Under the pieces are notes generated by a model. That model worked only from the letters and a program-made list of their open reading frames with translations, was not told where the DNA came from and did no database searches. The position numbers and the translations under genes are program-made. From a virus, in the IMG/VR virus record IMGVR_UViG_3300027728_000001, positions 1 through 56,466 of that record: a DNA stretch of 56,466 bases; one strand, 5' to 3'. Of the stretch, positions 47,743 to 55,546 are shown piece by piece (positions within the stretch are counted from its first letter, which is position 1; every line of letters starts with the position of its first letter).

Positions 47743-49838
47743 GCTCGCGGCCTCAGGTACACAATGAAGTCGCTCTTGGGGGCGGTCTTCACGTCAATCT
47801 TGTTCTTTAGGTCACCGGGAGTCATCACAATTTTCTTGCTGCCAACTATTTTCGCCCCCGTTGTCTCCGTGACACTTATTTCCCCATTGGCCGCAAATGG
47901 CGTAGGCTCGCTCCCTCTTGTCAGACTGACGTTGGCGTTACCCACGCTGACTTTGACGGCAACATCCTGCGTCCCAGTCGTCGGCGTGACAGTGCCTCCG
48001 GTCACAGAGATGGACAGGCCGGCCGAGCCGGGAGATTTCGCATTCGTCACCTTGCCGCCGGCCAGGGTGAACGTGTGATTACCATTGCCCGGGGTCAGGG
48101 TGATCTTTGCTGCAGGTATCGCTACCGGCCCTTTGGCCGTGCGAACCTCTTTGTTGAGAGTCACTGTCGGAAGTGGTGAGGTGACTGTATGGGTCTGTTC
48201 TTTGCTGGCCAGTTCTACTTTGCCAGCCACGGTGCCTTGGCTGGTGACAGTGGCTGTGGGTGTGCCAGCCAGGGTAATGTTGCGATCTTCTGGCGCGCTG
48301 GTTAGCGTCACCGTGCCAGCCACCGTGCCTTGGCTGGTGACATTAACTCCAGGGGCGCCAGCCAAGGTGACATCCCTAGCTTCGTCGGCCTTTGTGAGCG
48401 TCACCGTGCCAGCCACGGTGCCTTGGCTGGTGACCTTCACCCCGGGCACTCCAGTGAATGCAACGGTAAAAACTTGGTCGGCGACGGTGGGCACAAACTT
48501 GCAGTTGGCATCCAAGAAGCCCCCGGTAACGACCGGCACTTTGATTGTGCCTGCCAGCGTCCCGAGCGTACCGCTGGCGGCGATGCCTGTGATGGCCCCA
48601 TTCCACGTAGCAGCGTTTACAACTGGAACTGAGACGGTGCCTCTGAGTGTGCCGATGGTTCCGGTGGCGGCTATGCCCGAGATGGATCCTGCCCACACGG
48701 CCTTGCTCACAACGGGCACAGACACAGTGCCACTGAGGCTCCCGATGTCACTGCTGACTGCTATCCCCGTGATTGAGCCCGTCCACGTGGCAGAATCCAC
48801 CACAGGAACCTTTACCGTGGCGGCGGCACCGGCAGTGACTGTCGCGGTAGGATAGGCGTCATAGGAAATAGATACTTCCGATGACGCCGCCTCCATGCTG
48901 GCCGAAGCGACTGTCGGCACATCGACTGATCCGCTGAGGTCGGCCAGAGTGCCTGTCGGGTAAGTGTCGTACGCAACCGTACCCGAAGCAGTGATTCCAG
49001 AAACTGTCCCGCCGGTCACGGTCGGGATAGTGGCCTTGCCTTCAGCTTCGATATTGTCTAGCTGGGCGGACTTAATGATCGGCGCGTCCAGCGTGCCGGT
49101 TACGTCTACCGGCTTAGTCACAACACCCGATTCTAGCTCTACGTCGAAGTCATCGTCCAGCTTGCCGCCCGTGAAGCCTTCCACCTTGGCTGTGGCGGTG
49201 ACACCAACGGACTTCATAAAAGTCTTCACATCCAAGGCCGCAGGGAGTTGCGGGCCGAATCCGCCACCCGGCCCGGGAAAGAAACCCACGCCCCCGCCAC
49301 CCACGCCCCCGCCACCCACACCGTCCCGTCCGTCTCGCCCCGGCGTGCCTACATAGGTGTTGTTGATGTAGTTGACGCGGAGGGAGTTAGTGTAAATGTC
49401 GCCGGCATTGACGGTATTGTGTGTACTGTAGTCAAAGTTCGATGGGCCGGTGACATTTAAAGTATCGCCACCGTAATAGTCCGTGTACTCAAACCTTAAG
49501 TCTGTAGGGAAGTAGAACTGGTTGCCGTCATAGTTGCGTGAGTTGTTTACGCTGCCACCGCCGCTGCCACCGCCGCTGCCACCACCTCCACCAGGCACAT
49601 CGACATAGCCGCCCGATCCAGCAGTGGGCAGTAGGTTCTTGTAATCGCTAGGTCGCCACGTACCGTTCTTGGCAAGACCACCCCTGGTGGATAGCCCAGG
49701 GGGCTGGACGTTCACTGCTCCGCGGTGCGTAAGCGGTTGCTGGCAATTGCCAAGGGCTTGCATCAACTGGCGTACAGCACCGTCCGGAATCGCACCGGAG
49801 AGACCCTGCGCCAGTGCGGGCATGCTCTGCGTAAACAT
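47739..49838 (-). CDS. Repeat-rich fibre-like virion protein (699 aa)
   Basis: Residues about 80-205 are Gly-rich with a collagen-like patch (GTPGRDGRDGVGGGG). From about residue 205 it is a series of beta repeats: ATWTGSITGI/GSLSGTVSVPVVSKA units and three 31-residue VTSQGTVAGTVTL-type units (DNA repeats at 48221-48434). Beta-solenoid trimer is likely. Tail fibre, spike or neck appendage. Confidence 0.65.
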   Translation of the reverse strand: MFTQSMPALAQGLSGAIPDGAVRQLMQALGNCQQPLTHRGAVNVQPPGLSTRGGLAKNGTWRPSDYKNLLPTAGSGGYVDVPGGGGGSGGGSGGGSVNNSRNYDGNQFYFPTDLRFEYTDYYGGDTLNVTGPSNFDYSTHNTVNAGDIYTNSLRVNYINNTYVGTPGRDGRDGVGGGGVGGGGVGFFPGPGGGFGPQLPAALDVKTFMKSVGVTATAKVEGFTGGKLDDDFDVELESGVVTKPVDVTGTLDAPIIKSAQLDNIEAEGKATIPTVTGGTVSGITASGTVAYDTYPTGTLADLSGSVDVPTVASASMEAASSEVSISYDAYPTATVTAGAAATVKVPVVDSATWTGSITGIAVSSDIGSLSGTVSVPVVSKAVWAGSISGIAATGTIGTLRGTVSVPVVNAATWNGAITGIAASGTLGTLAGTIKVPVVTGGFLDANCKFVPTVADQVFTVAFTGVPGVKVTSQGTVAGTVTLTKADEARDVTLAGAPGVNVTSQGTVAGTVTLTSAPEDRNITLAGTPTATVTSQGTVAGKVELASKEQTHTVTSPLPTVTLNKEVRTAKGPVAIPAAKITLTPGNGNHTFTLAGGKVTNAKSPGSAGLSISVTGGTVTPTTGTQDVAVKVSVGNANVSLTRGSEPTPFAANGEISVTETTGAKIVGSKKIVMTPGDLKNKIDVKTAPKSDFIVYLRPRA
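48221..48434. repeat. 93-bp coding tandem repeats (three copies of a 28-bp core)
   Basis: TGCCAGCCACGGTGCCTTGG followed by CTGGTGAC occurs at 48221-48248, 48314-48341 (one mismatch) and 48407-48434, exactly 93 bp apart, encoding TSQGTVAG. It is coding repetition, not a CRISPR array. Confidence 0.9.
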
Positions 49839-52426
49839 TAGGTCACGCCCTCAATGCTGACCGCATGGATCACAAGAGACGTTGTCGTTGAACCCTGAGC
49901 CCCGGCAATTGCGAGAGCTACATGCCTGTCACCACCAGCCGACCTCTCGTCCGGGCTTCCGCTAAACTGGATGCGAGCTACGCCGTTCGCTTCACCTAAC
50001 GTAGAGCGAGTGCGCTGCATCTGCAGTGGGCTACCGGAACCTGGGAAATTGGAAGAGACACCGTCGCCTCGGGTGGTCGAAATCGCATTGGGGCGGGGAG
50101 TGTCGGAGCCGTTGAAGTGCCGGCGTATCAAAAGGACTGCCTCGTCCGTGGTTGGCGTGTACGTGATGCTAACTGCTCGCCGCCCGCCCTCGTCGGCCAG
50201 CTCCATGTTCCCGGTGCGCAGGCGATATGGAATCACGGTGCCGGTGTCGCTGTCTCCGGAGAGCGAGCGGAACGCGCCATTAGATAGACCGTACACCACA
50301 CCCTGCTGGCCAGCGATTGCGTAGGGTGCGGCGGCAGTGAGAGGGGCAACGTATTGCTCTTCCCACCACGCCTTCGTCGCTATGCAGTAGACGAGCGCAC
50401 GCACAGGAGCGGAGTCGGTAGATCGGCAGAAGAAGAATCGTACGGTCTTGGAGCCGACATCGGCTTGGACAAAGAACTGGGAGGACTTACTGAAGTCGAT
50501 CACCCGCTCTCGCCAGAAATCATCTACCGCAACCGACACCGCCTCTTCCTTGTTGCCGTCGAACGCATACAACCCGTAACTGTCGGCTATGTAGGCCACG
50601 CCTCCCAGAACGTCCCAGCACTTGCTGTTCAAAATGCCACGGTAGGCGGCGAGGATAATGCTGGCGTCTAGGACTGGCTGAGCAACATAGATGAGGCGAT
50701 ACAAGTGTCGGGACTGCACTGCCAGCAGAGCCGATCCCAGAGGGACGAGGGCAACGACCGCGTCAGAGTCGCCAGCGTTCTCTTGGACAACCATCTCATT
50801 CTCCAAGGGGATGGATTCCGGTTCGTCCACCTCAGAGTAGTACAGGCTGTTGGGCTTTTCTCCCGTCGTATCCACGGCCAGCCAGCAACGGTCTTGGAAC
50901 ATGCAGGCCACGGCAAAGTTGCCCGGGGGCACCCCAAACCTTCTGGCGTTCAACTGGCCGCTGGGCAGGGTGACCGGAAGCAGGCCGTACCCATCTCGTT
51001 CGACATCAGAGAGAACGTCATCGGAGAGGTAATCTGTGTACGTCCCAGTGAAGTTGCCGGCGGATCGCAGGATCTTCGCAACGCGGAACAGCAGGACGCT
51101 CTGGTCGGCGGTTGTTCGCCACAGCTCAACGGCGTGGACGCGGTCATCCAGGCCCGCGTGAGCAAGAGTCCACGTGAGCGATGCCGCGCCTGCCTGCACG
51201 TCCACTTCGACTAGGTCAGAGATGGAAGAACACACCGGGCCTCGCTGGCTTTCTGGCGTAGCGTCGATGTAGCGAATGGCGCACTTGTACTTGCCTCGCA
51301 GCGCATTGGAGATGGTGGCTGTGGCAGTCGCCTTGGCGTCGGGAAACACAACGCTGGGCGGCAAGGTGTACCCACCACCGGAAGCTACAGTCACCTTAGT
51401 GATGCTGCCGGCTGCGACTGTGGCTGTGACTGCCGCCAAAGACGCGGAGCTGTCTGTAGCTTGGGGCTCAATGGCCAACTGTGGCGCGGCGTTAAACAGT
51501 GTGCCGCCACTGGTGACCGTGACGGCCGAGACGCTGTAGCGCATTCCGACCGAAAGGCTAGCCCCCGTTCCGCCACCACCTACAAGCGTCACTGCGACAG
51601 GCCCAGTAGCGCCAGTGCCACCACTGAGGATATCAATGCCCGTAACGACACCGCTCTCCACAATGCAGCGCGCATTACCGTTGGTGAGTTTCTGTTCGCT
51701 GGAGAATACGACCGTGGGCGTAGAAGTGTAGTTCGTCCCCCCGGCCGTGACCGTTACTGCTTCTACCGACCCAGCGATACCGACAGTGAATGCAGCACCT
51801 TGGGCGAGGCTCGCAGACAGCGAGACAACAGGGGCAGACTGATACCCAACGCCGGGCTCAGAGAGCGTGATGCCGACAACGCGGCCCGCGGCGACTTCTG
51901 CTCGCCCCACAGCGGCCTTGGTTGGTGTCCCGCCGGAAAACGTGACGCTCGGCGCTGAGTAATAATACGCCCCGGGAGCGACGATGTTGACGCCATCCAC
52001 GTATCCCGCCATTCCGGCGCTGGCGATGGTCATTGCCGGGCCACGCTGGGGCTTCTGGATTCCCAACGGCTGCATGGTGCCAGCCGTGCCGTCCCATCGG
52101 AGTCCTCGCCCCATGCCGTCGAACACGTACAGGTCGTTGAACCGTGAGCGAACGAACGATGCAGGCCGAATGGCACCCGCGTAGACAGCAGCGGTAGCAG
52201 TGGCGTTTCCAGCAATCGTTATCACCGGGGCACTGGAATAGCCCGTCCCGCCGTTGGTGATTACCAAGGATTCGACTTGCGTCCCAGCCATGTGGGCCAG
52301 AGCCGCTGCACCCGCACCACCACCTCCAGAGAACGTGACTGCCGGTGGAGAGCTGTAGCTGGAGCCATTAGTGGTCATCGTCAATGCGACCACTTGGCCA
52401 GATCGGCGTTGCGCTAGAAACGACAT
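49838..52426 (-). CDS. Tail tubular B-like/neck protein with beta-helix repeat insertions (862 aa)
   Basis: Follows a small gene that encodes the N-terminal part of the same protein type. Region about 100-140 (ASFVRSRFNDLYVFDGMGRG) and the later aromatic beta regions (RCWLAVDTTGEKPNSLYYSE, YIADSYGLYAFDGN) resemble tail tubular B proteins. The rest has at least eight GGTGYSSAPVVT-type repeats, such as GGTLFNAAPQLAIE and GGGYTLPPSVVFP, probably beta-solenoid elements. Structural tail role likely. Confidence 0.65.
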   Translation of the reverse strand: MSFLAQRRSGQVVALTMTTNGSSYSSPPAVTFSGGGGAGAAALAHMAGTQVESLVITNGGTGYSSAPVITIAGNATATAAVYAGAIRPASFVRSRFNDLYVFDGMGRGLRWDGTAGTMQPLGIQKPQRGPAMTIASAGMAGYVDGVNIVAPGAYYYSAPSVTFSGGTPTKAAVGRAEVAAGRVVGITLSEPGVGYQSAPVVSLSASLAQGAAFTVGIAGSVEAVTVTAGGTNYTSTPTVVFSSEQKLTNGNARCIVESGVVTGIDILSGGTGATGPVAVTLVGGGGTGASLSVGMRYSVSAVTVTSGGTLFNAAPQLAIEPQATDSSASLAAVTATVAAGSITKVTVASGGGYTLPPSVVFPDAKATATATISNALRGKYKCAIRYIDATPESQRGPVCSSISDLVEVDVQAGAASLTWTLAHAGLDDRVHAVELWRTTADQSVLLFRVAKILRSAGNFTGTYTDYLSDDVLSDVERDGYGLLPVTLPSGQLNARRFGVPPGNFAVACMFQDRCWLAVDTTGEKPNSLYYSEVDEPESIPLENEMVVQENAGDSDAVVALVPLGSALLAVQSRHLYRLIYVAQPVLDASIILAAYRGILNSKCWDVLGGVAYIADSYGLYAFDGNKEEAVSVAVDDFWRERVIDFSKSSQFFVQADVGSKTVRFFFCRSTDSAPVRALVYCIATKAWWEEQYVAPLTAAAPYAIAGQQGVVYGLSNGAFRSLSGDSDTGTVIPYRLRTGNMELADEGGRRAVSITYTPTTDEAVLLIRRHFNGSDTPRPNAISTTRGDGVSSNFPGSGSPLQMQRTRSTLGEANGVARIQFSGSPDERSAGGDRHVALAIAGAQGSTTTSLVIHAVSIEGVT

Positions 52427-52701
52427 TAGGCAGTACCTGTTCGCACTGAGGAAAAGATTTTGCCTGTGGCATCTTGGTAGACCAGATGCTCGCCCAGCCC
52501 CTTCTGATACCGGAAGGCTGAAAGGACGGCCTGCGTGGCAACGTCAGCAGAGGTAAACGTGACAGCCTGCAAGCCCGGTCGCACAGTCAATTGCCCAGGA
52601 ACCAAGCACTGCAGATTGAGCTGATCCACCATGGCACCGGGAGGCAGTGCATACGGCGAAGCGTTGGTGACCAACCCCAAGAACTTCTGGATGACAATCA
52701 C
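52426..52701 (-). CDS. N-terminal part of the tail tubular B-like protein, as a separate gene (91 aa)
   Basis: Reads VIQKFLGLVTNASPYALPPG then QLNLQCLVPGQLTVRPGLQ, the usual N-terminus of such neck/tail proteins. It ends with TAATG overlapping the 862-aa gene, so the protein seems split by a stop and a restart. GTG at 52701. Confidence 0.6.
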   Translation of the reverse strand: MIVIQKFLGLVTNASPYALPPGAMVDQLNLQCLVPGQLTVRPGLQAVTFTSADVATQAVLSAFRYQKGLGEHLVYQDATGKIFSSVRTGTA

Positions 52702-53840
52702 GGGGCACCTCCATCGTAATCGTCGGCTTGCAGCGGCGTCCTCCAAGACACCGTATCCCAGACGATGGTTTCGCGGGGTACGAACGGTGTCAGCTGATCC
52801 GCTTCCATGGAGAGGCGGAGATCCCGCTGGTACATCGCAAACGCATTGTCTGGCTTGGTGCCCCGTGTGCGGGCGAGCCAATAGGTAGCGCAAGAGAGAA
52901 AGCCGTTGTGCATTCCCGTGGGCATGTCAACGATGTCAGTCACCACATACAGCACAGCAGAGGCAGTGATGGAGGTGTTGATGGTGCATGCCGTTGCACT
53001 TGCCACAGCGGTAATCACAGCCTCGTCTTGGTACGGCCGCATCGACTCCAGCCCGCCCGGGGATTCCGATGCAGTGCCCACTCTTAGAACTGACCCAACC
53101 ATCCCGGCCGTGAACGCTGTGCCTGTGCCAGTGACAGCCGTACCGGAAATAGAGATTGTTCCTTGGCGAGCCGAGGGCTCATGGCCGGATAGACGCATCC
53201 TCCGCGGCAGTCGCCGGTAGGAGAAATCCAAGTTGGCCGATTCGACCGGATAGCCGATGACCCTAATGGCCCAGCCAGGCCCGCGGGGGTCTTTGATGAT
53301 CCCCCAAGCGTGCGGCGGGCCAGCGAGGTCATTGGCATTCTCCAGCTTCATCGCCTGGTCTGAAGTGACGTAGGTGAACTGCGTCCATGCAAACTGGTCG
53401 ATGGGCGAGTCGGCGTTGCGGAAGTCTGCCGGAAGGGGGAAGGTGTCTTGGTACAGAGTCGCCGTCGAAGCGTAGATAATGTCGTTGGCGGGAGACAGCG
53501 TTGCATCGCACAGAAGCTGGGTGTCGCTGATGCGAGAAGCGATTTTAAGGACAGTGCTATTGACCCGCATCCGACACAGAGCGGAGTTGGCCGGGAAGGG
53601 ATCCCCCGTCTCCAGGTCGATGATGTTAGTGGCGCGGTCGTAGGTGATCGATCCCACCCAATGGGCAGCAAACCGGACACGGCCGTGGGATTGGTAGTAG
53701 TTCCAGTCCCGCATGGTAGAGAGTTCGCTATACGCCCGCTGAACGGCAGTGCGAATATCAGACTGCTCCGCATCCTGCGGCCCGCCAGAGCTGCTGGTGA
53801 TCAGATGTTCGACAGCGTCGTAGTAGGTAAGCAGAGTCAT
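52698..53840 (-). CDS. Neck/head-completion protein (380 aa)
   Basis: The start TLLTYYDAVEHLITSS followed by AVQRAYSELSTMRDWNYYQS is the hallmark of podovirus tail tubular A/head-tail adaptor proteins. The middle has beta-rich residues and long aromatic stretches (FPLPADFRNADSPIDQFAWT). Closes the head and joins the tail. Overlaps the next gene by 4 nt. Confidence 0.7.
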   Translation of the reverse strand: MTLLTYYDAVEHLITSSSGGPQDAEQSDIRTAVQRAYSELSTMRDWNYYQSHGRVRFAAHWVGSITYDRATNIIDLETGDPFPANSALCRMRVNSTVLKIASRISDTQLLCDATLSPANDIIYASTATLYQDTFPLPADFRNADSPIDQFAWTQFTYVTSDQAMKLENANDLAGPPHAWGIIKDPRGPGWAIRVIGYPVESANLDFSYRRLPRRMRLSGHEPSARQGTISISGTAVTGTGTAFTAGMVGSVLRVGTASESPGGLESMRPYQDEAVITAVASATACTINTSITASAVLYVVTDIVDMPTGMHNGFLSCATYWLARTRGTKPDNAFAMYQRDLRLSMEADQLTPFVPRETIVWDTVSWRTPLQADDYDGGAP

Positions 53841-54229
53841 TCGGCTGGCTCAGGCTCCGGTTCTGGCGCTGGTTCTGGCTCTGGCGCTGGTTCTGGCGCT
53901 GGGCTGGGGGCTGGAAGTGGATCCGTTGCAACGACACCCTGCTCCCGGCCAATCTTTGCCACGTAGACCATCAGCGAGCCCACCACAGCCGCCAGCTCTG
54001 GGTCTGCGGCGGCTCCCGTGAGAACGTCCGAGACTTCAACCCACTGACCGGGGGCCGATTCCAGCTCGGCAACACCGCCCACAATGCCGAAACGCCGCAG
54101 TCGCACACGGGCATTAACGGGGGCGTTGATGTCGGGGGCCGAGATAACCACCTCTTCCACCCAGATTGAGTCGTATGTCTTGGCGGGGACGACCAGGGGG
54201 TCAGCAGCGGACAGCGTGGGGATGGACAT
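53837..54229 (-). CDS. Unknown structural protein with Pro/Glu repeat tail (130 aa)
   Basis: Beta-rich N-terminal domain (YDSIWVEEVVISAPDINAPV, ARVRLRRFGIVGGVAELES) and a C-terminal EPxP-repeat tail (PEPAPEPEPAPEPEPEP). First gene after the second late-promoter-like element. No family. Overlaps the neck gene start. Confidence 0.6.
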   Translation of the reverse strand: MSIPTLSAADPLVVPAKTYDSIWVEEVVISAPDINAPVNARVRLRRFGIVGGVAELESAPGQWVEVSDVLTGAAADPELAAVVGSLMVYVAKIGREQGVVATDPLPAPSPAPEPAPEPEPAPEPEPEPAE

Positions 54230-54255
54230 GGTGGCCTCTGGGAAGGGGATTTCCT

Positions 54256-54274
54256 CTATAGGCTAGTGGCCTGC
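54256..54274 (-). promoter_or_regulatory. Late-promoter-like element upstream of the tail operon
   Basis: Minus-strand GCAGGCCACTAGCCTATAG, 16 of 19 bases identical to the element at 16326-16344. It lies 26 nt upstream of the 54229 start, in a 90-bp gap between the fibre and tail-tube genes. Confidence 0.5.
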
Positions 54275-54319
54275 GTGGGCGGCTAGGCGTACACCCGGGC
54301 GTGGTCGGCTGCGGCCTTA

Positions 54320-55333
54320 TTACCAAGGGGTAAGAGGAACGCGAGTCCAAGTGTTGTTCGTAATGCAGACGTACAGGTAGAGCGTGTCAAAACAGATTTC
54401 GCCTTGGTTGCCAGAGGCAGTGGCAGACGCGGGTGTTCGATGCGTGCGGAGTCGCAGGGTGCTGCCAGACAAATCCAACTGCGTTGTGGGATTGATCCCG
54501 CCCACGCCGACATTACCGCTGGCATCGACGCGCAGCCGTTCCACGCCGGCTGTCGCCACGGCAACAATGTCAGTAGACGGCGAGAAGAACCCCGTGTTTG
54601 TGTCGCCCGAAAACGTAATAGCTGGGGCAGTCACGGAGCCGATTGCGACCGTGATGACGCCGTTCACATCCAAGGCCGATGAGGGCGTGTCCCGGCTGGC
54701 GCCTATGCCGACATTCCCGCGGAACACATTCTGAGCCGTGCCGAGCGAAGCCACATTCCAACGGCCCGTGCCTGCTGCAATATCGGCGCGAAACCCATAG
54801 TTCACTGTGGCGGCAGTCATATTGCCCACAGCCAGGTAGCCGATCTGCGAGCTGAGGACAGTGCCTGCCCCCAGAGTCCCTTGGGCTGCGCTGAAATGAC
54901 TGTAGGACGACGCAACATCGACCGCTGTGTTGACGATGTTGTAGACGCCCACAACGCTGGTGACATCGGTCTGCACAACACCCTGCTGCAGGACGCCAAA
55001 GGCTGCTGTGTGGCCGGTGATCGGTGAGTCGACAGATAGACTGCGGGCGATTGCTCCGAGCGAGCCCATGCCTACTCGTCCTTCAGCGTTGATGCCCAGC
55101 CGGATCGCCCCGCCCGTGACGATGGCAATTCGATCCGCACCTGGGGAGTAGATGCCAGTGTTTGTGTCCCCTGTGAACGTATGGGAGGGGCTCGCAGCGG
55201 ATCCCAGTGAAGAGACAAACGTCTGCGTAGCGGCACCTACAAGCTCCCACGCAATGCCTGACCAAGAGTAGGTGCGGCCATTCTGAGTGCTTTGTTGGCC
55301 GACAGTCGGTGATGCTGGGAATGTCAGGGGCAT
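54320..55333 (-). CDS. Second tail fibre/knob protein (337 aa)
   Basis: Starts MPLTFPASPTVGQQ followed by NGRTYSWSGIAWELVGA, a frequent fibre adaptor. The middle has TNTGIYSPGADRIAIVTGGA-type units repeated as TNTGFFSPSTDIVAVATAGV. The C-terminal knob ends GNQGEICFDTLYLYVCITNN then TWTRVPLTPW, a common receptor-tip motif. Shares the TNTG-F units with the long fibre at 1-2317. Confidence 0.75.
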   Translation of the reverse strand: MPLTFPASPTVGQQSTQNGRTYSWSGIAWELVGAATQTFVSSLGSAASPSHTFTGDTNTGIYSPGADRIAIVTGGAIRLGINAEGRVGMGSLGAIARSLSVDSPITGHTAAFGVLQQGVVQTDVTSVVGVYNIVNTAVDVASSYSHFSAAQGTLGAGTVLSSQIGYLAVGNMTAATVNYGFRADIAAGTGRWNVASLGTAQNVFRGNVGIGASRDTPSSALDVNGVITVAIGSVTAPAITFSGDTNTGFFSPSTDIVAVATAGVERLRVDASGNVGVGGINPTTQLDLSGSTLRLRTHRTPASATASGNQGEICFDTLYLYVCITNNTWTRVPLTPW

Positions 55334-55384
55334 GTGTTATTCCAATGGGCTGCTGGCGATGCCGCGTAGGTAGCTAGCCATGGC

Positions 55385-55546
55385 TCACTCCGGTTCGCCT
55401 ATTGCGTCGATCTGTCGTCGTCTCTCTGCTGCCGCAGCTACCATCGCGTGAGCCTCGGCAACCGCTCGCGGCAGCACGCTGGCAGCACGCCAGAGGCAGT
55501 AGCTGCCGATGGTTGAGCAGATCAGGAGTTCGATGAGGTGTTTCAT
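55385..55546 (-). CDS. Small membrane protein after the long tail fibre (53 aa)
   Basis: ATG at 55546 overlaps the fibre stop as ATGA. An N-terminal membrane span (HLIELLICSTIGSYCLW) precedes a charged Ala/Arg-rich tail (AAAAERRRQIDAIGE). Holin-like size, but no evidence beyond topology. Confidence 0.45.
   Translation of the reverse strand: MKHLIELLICSTIGSYCLWRAASVLPRAVAEAHAMVAAAAERRRQIDAIGEPE

Noticed and set aside
48221-48434. Regularly spaced repeats resembling a CRISPR array
   Set aside because: The 93-bp period is a whole number of codons inside a long reading frame and the intervals are themselves similar coding repeats. No cas genes.
55337-55381. 14-residue frame MASYLRGIASSPLE between fibre genes
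   Set aside because: Lies in a short gap with no convincing SD and no relatives known to me. Translation would be only a by-product of coupling.
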